A stretch of 64,000 nucleotides of DNA from Pseudomonas piscis (lineage in GTDB: Bacteria > Pseudomonadota > Gammaproteobacteria > Pseudomonadales > Pseudomonadaceae). Under the pieces are notes generated by a model. It saw nothing but the letters and a program-made list of their open reading frames with translations. It did no database searches and was not told where the DNA came from. Position 1 is the first letter of the stretch. Every line of letters begins with the position of its first letter. Position numbers and translations under genes: made by a program. Of this stretch, positions 9,784-19,197 are shown piece by piece. Location of the stretch: NCBI RefSeq assembly GCF_009380155.1, contig NZ_WHUV01000001.1:1488001-1552000 (forward strand), read 5' to 3'.

Positions 9784-11451
9784 ATGTCTGCTGCTTTTCG
9801 TTTGCCGTTGCAAGTGTTCTACCAGCGTGAAGCAAGTCATCCCCAGCAACTTTTCCTGGTCCAGCCCTGCGCCGGTGGCCAGGTGCAGGAACTGAGCTGG
9901 GCCGAGGTCGCCCAGCAGGTCCGACGCGCCGCCCAGTGGCTGCGGGAGCGGCAACTGCCGGCGGGCAGCAATATCGCGATCATCGGCAAGAACTCCGCCC
10001 ACTGGATCATCGCCGACCTGGCGATCTGGATGGCCGGGCATGTCTCGGTGCCGCTGTACCCCAACCTCACCGCCGAGTCGGTGGCCCAGGTGCTGGAGCA
10101 TTCCGGGTCGGCCCTGGCGTTCATCGGCAAGCTCGATGCCTGGCCGGAAATGTCCCGGGGCATCAGGCCTGGTTTGCCCACCATCAGCCTGCCATTGGCA
10201 CCGCAGGGCCGCTTCGATTTCAGCTGGGAGGCGCTGCAGCGTTGCCAGCCAATGACCGATAGCCCCTGCCCGGGGCCCGACCAACTGGCCACCATCATCT
10301 ATACCTCCGGTACCACCGGATCGCCCAAGGGCGTGATGCACAGCTTCGGCAACCTCGGGTTCACCGCCAGCCATGGAGTTCAGATGTTCGGCCTGGGGCC
10401 CGGCGACCGGCTGCTGTCCTACCTGCCGTTGTGCCATGTGGCCGAGCGCGTATTCGTCGAGATGGGCGCGCTCTACACCGGACAGACGATCTTTTTTGCC
10501 GAGAGCCTCGATACCTTCCTGGCCGACCTGCGGCGTGCCCGGCCCACGGCGATGTTCGGCGTGCCACGGATCTGGACCAAGTTCCAGATGGGGGTCTACG
10601 CCAAGATGCCGGCCAGGCGCCTGGACCTGCTCCTGGGCCTGCCGCTGATTGGCAAGTGGGTCGGGCACAAGGTCCTGGCGGGGCTGGGGCTGGATGCGCT
10701 GCGCGTGGCCCTGTCCGGAGCCGCGCCAGTGTCTCAGGCCCTGTTGCACTGGTACCAGCGCCTGGGCCTGGATGTGCTGGAGGTCTACGGCATGACCGAG
10801 AACTGTGGTTACTCCCATCTGGGCCGCTCGGGAGAATACATCCCGGGTTGGATCGGCCGGCCCTGTCCCGAGGTCCAGGTGCGCATCGCCGTGGACGGCG
10901 AGGTCCAGGTCCGCAGCCAGGCGGTGATGCAGGGTTACTACAAGGACCCGCAGAAGACCGCCGAGACCATCACCGAGGATGGTTTTTTACGCACCGGCGA
11001 CAAGGGCGAGCAGGATGCTGCCGGCAACCTGCGCCTGACCGGTCGGCTCAAGGAAATCTTCAAGACCAGCAAGGGCAAGTACGTGGCGCCGGCGCCCATC
11101 GAGATCCGCCTGGCCGAGCATGCGCACATCGAGCAGGTATGCGTGGTCGGCGATGGCCTGAGCGCGCCCTTGGGTTTGTGCGTGTTGTCGGCGGCCGGCC
11201 AGCGCGAGGCCGATGGCAGCGCTCGCGAAGGCTTGCACAGCAGCCTGGAAAACCTCCTGGCCCAGGTCAATGGCGGCCTGGACAAGCACGAGCGCCTGCA
11301 TCGGCTGGTGGTGGTCAAGGGTAGCTGGGCGGTGGAAAACGGTTTCCTGACCCCGACCCTGAAGATCAAGCGCAATGTGATCGAGTCCGCTTATGGCGAC
11401 AGCTTCCAGGCCTGGAGCGAGCGCGAGGAAGTCGTGCTGTGGCAGGATTGA
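9784..11451 (+). CDS. Long-chain acyl-CoA synthetase-like AMP-binding enzyme
   Basis: This is a 555-aa member of the ANL adenylating superfamily, predicted to activate a fatty acid to acyl-AMP and acyl-CoA. Motifs in order: the P-loop IIYTSGTTGSPKGVMHSF, GAAPVSQALLHWY, the A5 motif EVYGMTENCGYSH, RTGDKGEQDAAG, the hinge RLKEIFKTSKGKYVAP, and a C-terminal Lys in LTPTLKIKRN. The missing extra C-terminal region, and FKTSKGKYVAPAPIE, recall the FadD15/long-chain bubblegum-like group. An AAAGGAGCG ribosome binding site precedes ATG 9784. A hot-dog thioesterase gene follows 28 nt later. Exact chain length is not predictable. Confidence 0.9.
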   Translation: MSAAFRLPLQVFYQREASHPQQLFLVQPCAGGQVQELSWAEVAQQVRRAAQWLRERQLPAGSNIAIIGKNSAHWIIADLAIWMAGHVSVPLYPNLTAESVAQVLEHSGSALAFIGKLDAWPEMSRGIRPGLPTISLPLAPQGRFDFSWEALQRCQPMTDSPCPGPDQLATIIYTSGTTGSPKGVMHSFGNLGFTASHGVQMFGLGPGDRLLSYLPLCHVAERVFVEMGALYTGQTIFFAESLDTFLADLRRARPTAMFGVPRIWTKFQMGVYAKMPARRLDLLLGLPLIGKWVGHKVLAGLGLDALRVALSGAAPVSQALLHWYQRLGLDVLEVYGMTENCGYSHLGRSGEYIPGWIGRPCPEVQVRIAVDGEVQVRSQAVMQGYYKDPQKTAETITEDGFLRTGDKGEQDAAGNLRLTGRLKEIFKTSKGKYVAPAPIEIRLAEHAHIEQVCVVGDGLSAPLGLCVLSAAGQREADGSAREGLHSSLENLLAQVNGGLDKHERLHRLVVVKGSWAVENGFLTPTLKIKRNVIESAYGDSFQAWSEREEVVLWQD

Positions 11452-11479
11452 GCGACCAACCTACAAGAAGGAAGTGGCG

Positions 11480-11923
11480 ATGAGCCTGTGGCGTACCACC
11501 CCCAACCTCGAGCAACTGAACGCACTCCAGAAGAACACCATCGGCGAAGTGCTGGATATCCGCTTCGAGGCTTTCGACGAGCAGTCCCTGACCGCCAGCA
11601 TGGTCATCGACCATCGTACCCACCAGCCCTACGGGCTGCTGCATGGCGGGGCTTCGGTGGTGCTGGCCGAGACCGTCGGCTCCATGGCCAGCTACCTGTG
11701 CATCGATGCCAGCAAGTTCTACTGCGTGGGGCTGGAGATCAATGCCAACCACCTGCGGGGCTTGCGCAGCGGGCGGGTCACGGCGGTGGCCAGGGCCATC
11801 CATCTCGGGCGCACCACCCATGTCTGGGACATCCGCCTGAGCAGCGACGAGGGCAAGGCCAGCTGTGTATCGCGCCTGACCATGGCGGTGGTGCCGCTGG
11901 GGCAGAACCCGCCGGCCGCCTGA
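11480..11923 (+). CDS. PaaI/YbgC-like hot-dog acyl-CoA thioesterase
   Basis: This is a 147-aa hot-dog fold protein. The active-site helix segment QPYGLLHGGASVVLAETVGSMAS (GLLHGG with catalytic Glu in AETVG) is typical of the PaaI/EntH/MenI group that hydrolyses aryl- or acyl-CoA. The start at 11480 was chosen for the AAGAAGGAAG ribosome binding site and the family-typical N-terminus; a longer in-frame reading overlaps the ligase gene. Pairing with the acyl-CoA ligase suggests control of an acyl-CoA pool. Confidence 0.9.
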   Translation: MSLWRTTPNLEQLNALQKNTIGEVLDIRFEAFDEQSLTASMVIDHRTHQPYGLLHGGASVVLAETVGSMASYLCIDASKFYCVGLEINANHLRGLRSGRVTAVARAIHLGRTTHVWDIRLSSDEGKASCVSRLTMAVVPLGQNPPAA

Positions 11924-12036
11924 ACCCGCGGCCATAGGCCGGGCCGGGGTGTCAGTATTCCTGGCGGTTACGGTCATTGCCCTGGCGGCGGAGCTTGCGG
12001 AAAATCGCCGTTGATTTGGTAAATGGATGAGTCGGT

Positions 12037-12843
12037 ATGTCGCAACAGGTGTTTTTCGCTCACGCCAATGGGTTTCCCTCCGGCACCTACGGCAAGTTGT
12101 TCGCCGCCCTGGCGCCGGAATTCACGGTGACTCATCTGCAACAGCATGCCCATGACCCGCGTTTTCCGGTGGACGATAACTGGCGCAGCCTGGTGGACGA
12201 ATTGATCCACCACCTGCAACAGCAGTCCCAGCCGGTGTGGGGCGTCGGGCACTCGCTGGGCGGCGTGCTGCACCTGCATGCGGCCCTGCGCTGCCCGGAG
12301 CTGTACCGGGGCGTGGTGATGCTCGACTCACCGGTGCTGACCCGGGCCGACCAATGGGTGATCCGTGCGGCCAAACGCTTGGGTTTCATCGATCGACTGA
12401 CCCCGGCCGGGCGCACCCTGGGGCGGCGCGAGGAGTTCAGCGATATCGAGTCGGCCCGCAGCTACTTTTCGCGCAAGACGCTGTTCCGCGCCTTCGACCC
12501 CGATTGCCTGGATGCCTACCTGGAGCATGGCCTGCAACAAGTGGGGGATCGCTTGCGGCTGCGCTTCGACCCGGCCACCGAGATCAGCATCTATCGTGGC
12601 GTGCCGCACACCAGCCCGGGCAGCGCCCATCAGCTCAAGGTGCCCCTGGCGGTGGTGCGAGGCCAGCAGAGCAGGGTGGTGATGCGCCATCACACCAGTG
12701 CCGTGGGACGCATGTCCCAGGGGGTGTCGCTGACCATGCCCGGCGGGCACATGTTCCCCCTTGAGCGACCCGAGGCCACTGCGCTCTTGCTCAAGGACCT
12801 GTTCAACCGCTGGCAGCTCGGCCAGCAGCGGAGCCTTGCATGA
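12037..12843 (+). CDS. Alpha/beta hydrolase
   Basis: This is a 268-aa alpha/beta hydrolase. The N-terminal FFAHANGFPSGTY supplies the oxyanion-hole region. The nucleophile elbow is GVGHSLGGVLH, the acid is likely in the central region, and the C-terminal His is in MPGGHMFPLERP. No signal peptide was found, so it is cytoplasmic. It overlaps the following hydrolase gene by ATGA, so the two are translationally coupled and perhaps of related function. The substrate is unknown. Confidence 0.88.
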   Translation: MSQQVFFAHANGFPSGTYGKLFAALAPEFTVTHLQQHAHDPRFPVDDNWRSLVDELIHHLQQQSQPVWGVGHSLGGVLHLHAALRCPELYRGVVMLDSPVLTRADQWVIRAAKRLGFIDRLTPAGRTLGRREEFSDIESARSYFSRKTLFRAFDPDCLDAYLEHGLQQVGDRLRLRFDPATEISIYRGVPHTSPGSAHQLKVPLAVVRGQQSRVVMRHHTSAVGRMSQGVSLTMPGGHMFPLERPEATALLLKDLFNRWQLGQQRSLA

Positions 12844-13694
12844 GCCAGGGTGTGGAGGAAGTGCGCCTGAGCCTGCCGCATATCGAGCTGGCGGCGCATT
12901 TGTTCGGTCCAGAGGATGGCTTGCCGGTGATCGCCCTGCATGGCTGGCTGGACAACGCCAACAGCTTCGCGCGCCTGGCGCCCAAGTTGCGCGGCCTGCG
13001 CATCCTGGCCCTGGACCTGGCCGGCCACGGGCACTCCGGGCATCGCCCGGCGGGAGCGGGATACGCCCTGTGGGACTACGTGTACGACGTATTGCAAGTG
13101 GCCGAGCAGCTGGGCTGGCGGCGCTTCGCCCTCATGGGCCACTCCCTGGGGGCCATCGTGTCCCTGGTATTGGCGGCGGCCATGCCCGAGCGAGTCAGCC
13201 AGCTGGCGCTGATCGACGGCGTCATCCCGCCCACGGCCAGTGGCGAGGGCGCAGCCGAGCGCCTGGGCATGGCCCTGCAAGCGCAACTGGCCTTGCAGGA
13301 CAAGCGCAAGCCGGTCTACAGCAGCCTGGAGCGCGCCGTCGAGGCGCGGATGAAAGGCCTGGTGGCCGTCAGCCGGGAAGCCGCCGAGCTGTTGGCGCAA
13401 CGAGGCCTGATGCCGGTGGCCGGTGGCTATACCTGGCGCAGCGACAGCCGCCTGACCCTGGCTTCGCCCCTGCGCCTGACCGAGGAGCAGGCCATGTCCT
13501 TCGTCCAGCGGGTGGCCTGCCCGACGCAGCTGGTGGTGGCGGCCGATGGCATGCTGGCCCGGCACCAGGGGTTGCTGCAGCGTCTACCCTTCAACCTTGA
13601 ACAGCTGCCGGGCGGGCACCATCTGCATTTGAACGATGAAACCGGTGCCACCTTTGTCGCAGACTGTTTCAATCGGTTTTTCGCCGTTCCTTGA
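12840..13694 (+). CDS. Alpha/beta hydrolase
   Basis: This is a 284-aa alpha/beta hydrolase. The oxyanion segment is ALHGWLDNANSFARL, the nucleophile Ser is in LMGHSLGAIVSL, and the C-terminal catalytic His is in LPGGHHLHL. HGWLDNA...GHSLGA is characteristic of the serine hydrolase-like (SERHL) group. It is coupled to the preceding hydrolase by a 4-nt overlap. The substrate is unknown. Confidence 0.88.
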   Translation: MSQGVEEVRLSLPHIELAAHLFGPEDGLPVIALHGWLDNANSFARLAPKLRGLRILALDLAGHGHSGHRPAGAGYALWDYVYDVLQVAEQLGWRRFALMGHSLGAIVSLVLAAAMPERVSQLALIDGVIPPTASGEGAAERLGMALQAQLALQDKRKPVYSSLERAVEARMKGLVAVSREAAELLAQRGLMPVAGGYTWRSDSRLTLASPLRLTEEQAMSFVQRVACPTQLVVAADGMLARHQGLLQRLPFNLEQLPGGHHLHLNDETGATFVADCFNRFFAVP

Positions 13695-13744
13695 CTTGAC
13701 CTGGTCAACTGTCGAGGCTTGGCGGGTTGAAATGGGAGACAACC

Positions 13745-14404
13745 ATGATAGATCTGTACACCGCTGCGACCCCCAATGGCCACAAGGTTTCCATCCTGCT
13801 TGAAGAGCTCGGCTTGCCTTATACAGTGCACGCCTTGAGCTTCGACAAGAAGGAACAGAAGGCGCCGGCGTTCCTCAAGATCAATCCCAATGGGCGTATT
13901 CCTGCCATCGTCGATCGCGACAATGGCGATTTCCCGGTATTCGAGTCCGGGGCGATCCTTATCTACCTGGCCGAGCGTACCGGTCGCCTGTTGCCTGCCG
14001 ACGCCAAGGGGCGTTCGCAGGTCATGCAGTGGTTGATGTTCCAGATGGGCGGCATCGGCCCCATGCAAGGCCAGGCCAATGTGTTCTTCCGCTATTTCCC
14101 GGAGAAGCTGCAGGGCGCCATCGACCGCTACCAGCATGAGACCCGACGTTTGTACGAGGTGCTCGACACGCGCCTGCAGCAGGTCGACTACCTGGCCGGC
14201 GACTACAGCATCGCCGACATCGCCACCTTCCCCTGGGTGCGCGGCCATGACTGGTCGGGAGTTCCGGTCCAGGGGCTGGAAGCGCTACAGCGCTGGATGG
14301 CGGCCATGGAGGCGCGCCCCGCGGTCCAGCGCGGCTTGCAGGTTCCGCAACGCAGTGACGACGCCAGCGTCGTCAAGGGCGCCCAGGCCATGCTGATCCG
14401 ATGA
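13745..14404 (+). CDS. Glutathione S-transferase, YfcG/YghU-like (Nu-class type)
   Basis: This is a 219-aa GST with an N-terminal thioredoxin fold: [21 protein letters not shown] (Thr/Asn-type active site of the Nu class), cis-Pro region [13 protein letters not shown], and [14 protein letters not shown] for gamma-glutamyl recognition. The C-terminal helical domain has [22 protein letters not shown]. YfcG-like enzymes act as disulfide reductases. The start at 13745 follows GGGAGACAACC. A 4-nt ATGA overlap links it to the downstream DUF4892 gene. Confidence 0.92.
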   Translation: MIDLYTAATPNGHKVSILLEELGLPYTVHALSFDKKEQKAPAFLKINPNGRIPAIVDRDNGDFPVFESGAILIYLAERTGRLLPADAKGRSQVMQWLMFQMGGIGPMQGQANVFFRYFPEKLQGAIDRYQHETRRLYEVLDTRLQQVDYLAGDYSIADIATFPWVRGHDWSGVPVQGLEALQRWMAAMEARPAVQRGLQVPQRSDDASVVKGAQAMLIR

Positions 14405-15216
14405 GGGCCCCGATGCGTTCACTCAGTTTCCTGGGCCTGTCCCTGGCCAGCGCACTGGCGGTTGCCGCCGACCTTCCCGGAAGCCAGGACCTGCCCCTGG
14501 TGCCCCGTTTGACCGATGCCCAGATCGTCGATTACCGCCCCGAGGTAGAACAGGAGCGGATCTACCCCATGGGCTCGATCCGCAAGATCAGCGGCCAGTT
14601 GCGTTTCGACGGCCAGGTCAATGCCCGGGGCAAGCTCACCGCCATCACCTACCAACTGCCGGCCGAGCGCAGCTCCAACGAAGCCTTCACCCTGGCCCGC
14701 GAGGCTTTGCAGAAACAGGGTGCCGAGCTGCTGTTCTGGTGCCAGGCGCGGGACTGCGGCGAAAGCAGCCTGTGGGCCAATGAGGTGTTCGGCAACGCCA
14801 AGCTGTACGGCGCCGACGAGCAGCAGGCCTACTTGTTGCTACGCCTGGCGGCCCCCCAGGACAACTCCCTGGTGGCCCTGTACAGCATCACCCGCGGCAA
14901 TCGCCGGGCTTACCTGCATGTGGAGCAGTTCGCCGCCGGTGCTCCACTGGGCGAATTGCTGCCCACTTCCGCGACGTTGCTCCGGCAGTTGAAAGACACC
15001 GGCCGGCTGGACCTGGCCAAGCTGGCCGAGCCACAGCCATCCTGGCTCACCTTGCTGTCCCGGGGATTGAACCTGGACACCACGTTGCGGGTCAGTCTTT
15101 CCGGCCAGCACGCCGAAGCCTGGCGCCAGGCCCTGATCGGCCAGGGCGTGCGCGCTACGCGGTTGGAAACCGGCGATACCCAGGCCGCCGGCCTGCACTT
15201 CGAACTGCTGCGTTAA
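14401..15216 (+). CDS. DUF4892 domain-containing secreted protein
   Basis: This is a 271-aa protein with a signal peptide ([19 protein letters not shown]), hence periplasmic or outer-membrane associated. [19 protein letters not shown] and the [29 protein letters not shown] segment with two Cys are typical of DUF4892 proteins in Pseudomonas. Function is unknown. The ATG at 14401 overlaps the GST stop; an in-frame ATG at 14413 is an alternative start. Confidence 0.85.
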   Translation: MRAPMRSLSFLGLSLASALAVAADLPGSQDLPLVPRLTDAQIVDYRPEVEQERIYPMGSIRKISGQLRFDGQVNARGKLTAITYQLPAERSSNEAFTLAREALQKQGAELLFWCQARDCGESSLWANEVFGNAKLYGADEQQAYLLLRLAAPQDNSLVALYSITRGNRRAYLHVEQFAAGAPLGELLPTSATLLRQLKDTGRLDLAKLAEPQPSWLTLLSRGLNLDTTLRVSLSGQHAEAWRQALIGQGVRATRLETGDTQAAGLHFELLR

Positions 15217-15284
15217 GCTTTGCAGGCGACCCGCCCTGGCGGGTTCGCCTACTCTTCACTGGTTACTCTTGCGCGAGACATTTC

Positions 15285-16337
15285 ATGCCCAATAACGATC
15301 GCCTGCTGGTGCAGATCCTGCTCCTGGTGCTGTTCGGTGCCAGCTTCTGGGTGATGGCGCCCTTTTGGTCGGCCCTGTTCTGGGGGGCGGTTCTGGCCTT
15401 TGCCAGCTGGCCGCTGATGCGTTTGCTGACCCGCTGGCTGCATGGTCGCGAATCCCTGGCCGCAGGTCTGCTGACCCTGGGCTGGATGCTGCTGGTGGCG
15501 GCGCCGCTGGTCTGGCTGGGTCTCAACCTGGCGGACCATGTACGTGATGCCACTGCCTTCATCAAGGACGTCCAGGTCGATGGCCTGCCCGAGGCGCCAG
15601 CCTGGCTGGGCGGCTTGCCGTTGGTGGGCGAGCGCCTGGTGGGCGTCTGGAACAGCATCGACGAACAGGGCGCGGCGCTGATGGTGGCGGTCAAGCCGTA
15701 CCTGGGGCAGGTGGGCAACTGGTTGCTGGCCCGTAGCGCCCAGGTGGGCGGGGGCATCCTGGAACTGACCCTGAGCCTGGTCTTCGTGTTCTTCTTCTAC
15801 CGTGACGGCCCGCGCCTGGCGCTGTTCGTGCACAAGCTGCTGGAGCGGCTGATCGGCGATCGTGCCGGCTACTACATCGACCTGGTGGCCGGCACCGTGC
15901 AGCGCGTGGTCAACGGCGTGATAGGTACTGCGGCGGCCCAGGGCCTGCTGGCTTTGATCGGCTTCATCATCGCCGGGGTGCCCGGGGCGCTGGTACTGGG
16001 GATCGTCACCTTCCTGCTCAGCCTGATCCCCATGGGGCCACCGCTGGTGTGGATCCCGGCCACGGCCTGGCTGGCCTGGAAGGGCGAGTACGGCATGGCG
16101 GTGTTCCTGGGAATCTGGGGCACCTTCATCATCAGTGGGGTGGATAACGTGCTCAAGCCCTACCTGATCAGCCGTGGCGGCAACCTGCCACTGGTGATCG
16201 TCCTGCTCGGGGTGTTCGGTGGCTTGATCGCCTTCGGTTTCATCGGCTTGTTCATCGGCCCGACCCTGTTGGCAGTGGCCTACAGCCTGTTGCTGGACTG
16301 GAGTGCCAGCCAGGCCCGCAACCAGGAACCGCGCTGA
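15285..16337 (+). CDS. AI-2E family transporter (PerM/YdiK type)
   Basis: This is a 350-aa polytopic inner-membrane protein with about seven or eight hydrophobic segments. The C-terminal PFAM-type AI-2E exporter signature is visible: MGPPLVWIPATAWLAWKGEY, ISGVDNVLKPYLISRGGNLP, and LLGVFGGLIAFGFIGLFIGPTLLAV. The family includes TqsA, implicated in autoinducer-2 export, and Na+/H+ antiporter-like members, so the exact substrate is uncertain. Its end is 2 nt from the convergent kinase gene. Confidence 0.9.
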   Translation: MPNNDRLLVQILLLVLFGASFWVMAPFWSALFWGAVLAFASWPLMRLLTRWLHGRESLAAGLLTLGWMLLVAAPLVWLGLNLADHVRDATAFIKDVQVDGLPEAPAWLGGLPLVGERLVGVWNSIDEQGAALMVAVKPYLGQVGNWLLARSAQVGGGILELTLSLVFVFFFYRDGPRLALFVHKLLERLIGDRAGYYIDLVAGTVQRVVNGVIGTAAAQGLLALIGFIIAGVPGALVLGIVTFLLSLIPMGPPLVWIPATAWLAWKGEYGMAVFLGIWGTFIISGVDNVLKPYLISRGGNLPLVIVLLGVFGGLIAFGFIGLFIGPTLLAVAYSLLLDWSASQARNQEPR

Positions 16338-16339
16338 GC

Positions 16340-17392
16340 TCAGGGGCGGGTCAGCCGCAGTACCGCAGTCAGGCCGCCGCCCGGGGTTTCCTCGAGCTGC
16401 AGGCTGGCGCCCATGCGCTCCGCGGCCTCGCGGGCTATGGTCATGCCCAGGCCGACCCCGCCGGAATTGCGGTTGCGTGAGCCCTCCAGGCGGAAGAACG
16501 GCTCGAACACCGCTTCACGCTGGTCGGCGGCGATGCCCGGGCCGTGGTCGATGACTCGGATCAGCAACTGCTCGCGATTGTCCTCCAGGGCCAGGGTCGC
16601 TTGGCCGGCATAGCGCAGGGCATTGTCCAGCAGGTTGTTCAGGCATGACTGCAGCGCCATGGGTTGCACCAGCAGCGGTGCGCAATGCCCCTGGGCCTGG
16701 ACATCGGCGCCCCGGTCCTGGGCGTTCTCGCACATCGACTCCACCAGCGCTTGCACGTCCATCAGCTGCCAGATCTCGCTGGTGCGTTGCTCGTGCAGGT
16801 AGCTGAGGGTGGCGTCGAGCATCTTGATCATGTCGTCCAGGTCCTGGCGCATCTGGCTTTGCAACTTGCTGTCCTCGATCTGCTCCAGGCGCAGCTTGAG
16901 GCGCGACAGCGGCGTGCGCAGGTCGTGGGAAACCGCGCCGAGCATGCGCCCACGCTGCTGGACTTGCTCGCGAATGCGCTTTTGCATCTGGTTGAAAGTG
17001 TTGGCTGCCTGTCGTGCTTCATGGGGGCCGAGTTCTTCCAGGGGCGGGCTGTCGAGGTTTTCGCTCAGGCGTTCGGCGGCGGCGCTGAGGCGTCGGATGG
17101 GCCGCGACAGCAGCTTGGCGCCGTACCAGGCGGCGATGATCAGCGAGATGAACTGGAACGTCAGCGGCACCAGCGGGCCGTTGAACCAGTGGCGTGGCCG
17201 CCGGGGAAAATGCGGTGGCGGGCCCGCCGGTCGGCCGTCGTCCATTGCCGTTGCGGTCGGCGGTGGGGGCGGCGGCGGGCGTGGAGGGCCGTAGTGTTGG
17301 AACCAGAAGAATGCCAGCAGGTGGGCGAGTACGATCGCAATCAGCAAGACGCCGAACAGGCGGCCGAACAGCGTATCGAAGCGCCCACGCAT
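16340..17392 (-). CDS. Sensor histidine kinase of OmpR-type two-component system
   Basis: This is a 350-aa inner-membrane kinase. TM1 (LFGVLLIAIVLAHLLAFFW) is followed by a short periplasmic loop of about 55 residues with a poly-proline stretch (PPRPPPPPPP), TM2 (FQFISLIIAAWYGAKLL) and HAMP. The H-box is AVSHDLRTPLSRLKLRL, the N-box is NNLLDNALRYA, then DHGPGIAADQ and GGVGLGMTIA. Its ATG overlaps the stop of the response-regulator gene by one base, so they form one operon. The Pro-rich periplasmic loop is unusual and too small for a folded PAS-type sensor. Confidence 0.93.
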   Translation of the reverse strand: MRGRFDTLFGRLFGVLLIAIVLAHLLAFFWFQHYGPPRPPPPPPPTATAMDDGRPAGPPPHFPRRPRHWFNGPLVPLTFQFISLIIAAWYGAKLLSRPIRRLSAAAERLSENLDSPPLEELGPHEARQAANTFNQMQKRIREQVQQRGRMLGAVSHDLRTPLSRLKLRLEQIEDSKLQSQMRQDLDDMIKMLDATLSYLHEQRTSEIWQLMDVQALVESMCENAQDRGADVQAQGHCAPLLVQPMALQSCLNNLLDNALRYAGQATLALEDNREQLLIRVIDHGPGIAADQREAVFEPFFRLEGSRNRNSGGVGLGMTIAREAAERMGASLQLEETPGGGLTAVLRLTRP

Positions 17393-18156
17393 CAGCCTAT
17401 GTCCCGGGCGTCGAACAGGTAGCCTTCGCCACGCACGGTCTTGATCAGTTGCGGTGATTTCGGATCGTCGCCGAGCTTCTGCCGCAGGCGCGACACCAGC
17501 AAGTCGATGCTGCGATCGAAGGCCTCGATGGAGCGCCCACGGGCGGCATCCAGCAATTGCTCGCGACTCAGCACTCGGCGTGGGCGTTCGAGGAATACCC
17601 AGAGCAGGCGGAATTCGGCGTTGGACAGCGGCACCACCAGGCCATCGGCGGATATCAGCTGGCGCAGGACGCTGTTCAGGCGCCAGTTGTCGAAGCGGAT
17701 GCTGCTCCGCTGCTCGCTGCGGTCGTCGCGTACCCGGCGCAGGATGGTCTGGATCCGCGCCACCAGTTCCCGGGGCTCAAAGGGCTTGGCCATGTAGTCG
17801 TCGGCCCCCAGTTCCAGGCCGATGATGCGGTCGGTGGGTTCGCAGCGGGCGGTGAGCATCAGGATCGGGATGTCCGATTCGTTACGTAGCCAGCGGCACA
17901 GGGACAGGCCGTCTTCACCCGGGAGCATGAGGTCGAGCACCACCACGTCGAAATGCTCGGTTTGCAAGGCCTGGCGCATTGCGGCGCCATCGGTGACGCC
18001 ACTGGCGTGGATGTTGAAGCGTGCCAGGTAGCCGATCAGCAGTTCGCGGATCGGTACGTCGTCATCGACGATCAAGGCCCGGGTATTCCAGCGCTTGTCG
18101 TCGCCATTGAGCGGGGCTTTGCTGTCGTCGCTGAAGGGGGCTGGGGTGTTGTGCAT
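17392..18156 (-). CDS. OmpR-family response regulator
   Basis: This is a 254-aa protein with a receiver domain starting near residue 28 (ALIVDDDVPIRELL) and phospho-Asp in VVVLDLMLPGEDG. Lys is in DDYMAKPFEPRELVARI. The C-terminal winged helix (LSNAEFRLLWVFLERPRRVLSREQLLDAARG) ends in the OmpR-type turn and KTVRGEGYLF. It precedes its cognate kinase with one-base overlap. A roughly 25-residue N-terminal extension (PAPFSDDSKAPLNGDDKRW) is unusual; an internal start is possible but no better ribosome site was seen. Confidence 0.94.
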   Translation of the reverse strand: MHNTPAPFSDDSKAPLNGDDKRWNTRALIVDDDVPIRELLIGYLARFNIHASGVTDGAAMRQALQTEHFDVVVLDLMLPGEDGLSLCRWLRNESDIPILMLTARCEPTDRIIGLELGADDYMAKPFEPRELVARIQTILRRVRDDRSEQRSSIRFDNWRLNSVLRQLISADGLVVPLSNAEFRLLWVFLERPRRVLSREQLLDAARGRSIEAFDRSIDLLVSRLRQKLGDDPKSPQLIKTVRGEGYLFDARDIG

Positions 18157-18309
18157 GGGCGATCATCTGCCAGGTAGGCTGTCGTTGCCGGGCGGCGACG
18201 GCGAGGTTATGGCTTCAGCATAGGCGTCCGGCCCGGAGGCTGGAAGTGCTGTTCGAAGGTGTTGCGGCAGGCGAGGGTAGCGGCGGGGGATGTTGCCGAC
18301 GTGTCGTCA

Positions 18310-18329
18310 GTGTATCGGGATTGATACAC
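18310..18329. promoter_or_regulatory. GTGTATC-N6-GATACAC inverted repeat
   Basis: Perfect 7-bp arms separated by 6 bp lie in the 293-bp divergent intergenic region, 154 bp upstream of the response-regulator start and 121 bp upstream of pyrF. A second GC-rich stem (GGGCCG...CGGCCC) follows immediately. This could be an operator for either gene. No regulator can be named. Confidence 0.4.
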
Positions 18330-18449
18330 GGGCCGGCCTGATCGTCGGCCCGGCGCCTTGTCGCGGACGAATTAGCGCACAGCGGGTCCCGGAGCGACGC
18401 GGCTTGCGCTACAATCCGCGCCGATTTCGACTTGCCTGAGAGCCTTTTC

Positions 18450-19151
18450 ATGTCCGCCTGCCAGACACCTATCATCGTCGCCCTGGATTTCCCCACCCGT
18501 GACGCCGCACTGAAACTGGCCGATCAACTGGACCCGAAACTGTGCCGGGTCAAGGTCGGCAAGGAGCTGTTCACCAGCTGCGCCGCCGAGATTGTCGGCA
18601 CCCTGCGCGACAAGGGTTTCGAAGTGTTCCTGGACCTGAAGTTCCACGACATCCCCAACACCACCGCGATGGCCGTCAAGGCTGCTGCGGAAATGGGCGT
18701 CTGGATGGTCAACGTCCACTGCTCCGGCGGCCTGCGCATGATGGCCGCCTGCCGTGAGGAACTGGACAAGCGCAGTGGCCCGCAGCCGCTGCTGATCGGC
18801 GTCACCGTGCTCACCAGCATGGAGCGCGAGGACCTGGCTGGCATCGGCCTGGACATCGAGCCCCAGGAACAGGTGTTGCGCCTGGCCGCCCTGGCGCAGA
18901 AGGCCGGCATGGATGGCCTGGTGTGCTCGGCCCTGGAAGCCCAGGCGCTCAAGAGCGCCCACCCGTCCCTGCAACTGGTGACCCCGGGGATTCGCCCTGC
19001 GGGCAGCGCCCAGGACGACCAGCGGCGGATCCTCACTCCGCGCCAGGCCCTGGATGCCGGTTCCGATTACCTAGTCATCGGCCGTCCCATCAGCCAGGCA
19101 GCCGACCCGGCCAAGGCCCTGGCCGACGTCGTGGCCGAACTGGCCCTGTGA
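18450..19151 (+). CDS. pyrF: Orotidine 5'-phosphate decarboxylase
   Basis: PyrF is a 233-aa TIM-barrel enzyme that decarboxylates OMP to UMP, the last step of de novo pyrimidine synthesis. The catalytic Asp-Lys-Asp array is in [12 protein letters not shown]; the phosphate-binding loop is near [17 protein letters not shown] and [11 protein letters not shown]. The start at 18450 ([16 protein letters not shown]) was preferred over a TTG six codons upstream. Length is normal (231-245 aa). Confidence 0.96.
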   Translation: MSACQTPIIVALDFPTRDAALKLADQLDPKLCRVKVGKELFTSCAAEIVGTLRDKGFEVFLDLKFHDIPNTTAMAVKAAAEMGVWMVNVHCSGGLRMMAACREELDKRSGPQPLLIGVTVLTSMEREDLAGIGLDIEPQEQVLRLAALAQKAGMDGLVCSALEAQALKSAHPSLQLVTPGIRPAGSAQDDQRRILTPRQALDAGSDYLVIGRPISQAADPAKALADVVAELAL

Positions 19152-19157
19152 CACTCA

Positions 19158-19181
19158 CGGGAGCCGGCATGCCGGCTCCCG
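19158..19181. repeat. Perfect 24-bp palindrome, REP-like, after pyrF
   Basis: The GGAGCCGGC/GCCGGCTCC arms form a fully self-complementary 24-mer between the convergent pyrF and oxidoreductase genes. It lacks a T-run, so it is a weak or bidirectional terminator, or a REP element: GCCGGC-rich REPs of this form are common in Pseudomonas intergenic regions. Confidence 0.6.
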
Positions 19182-19197
19182 CAGCTTGACCCTGGGC

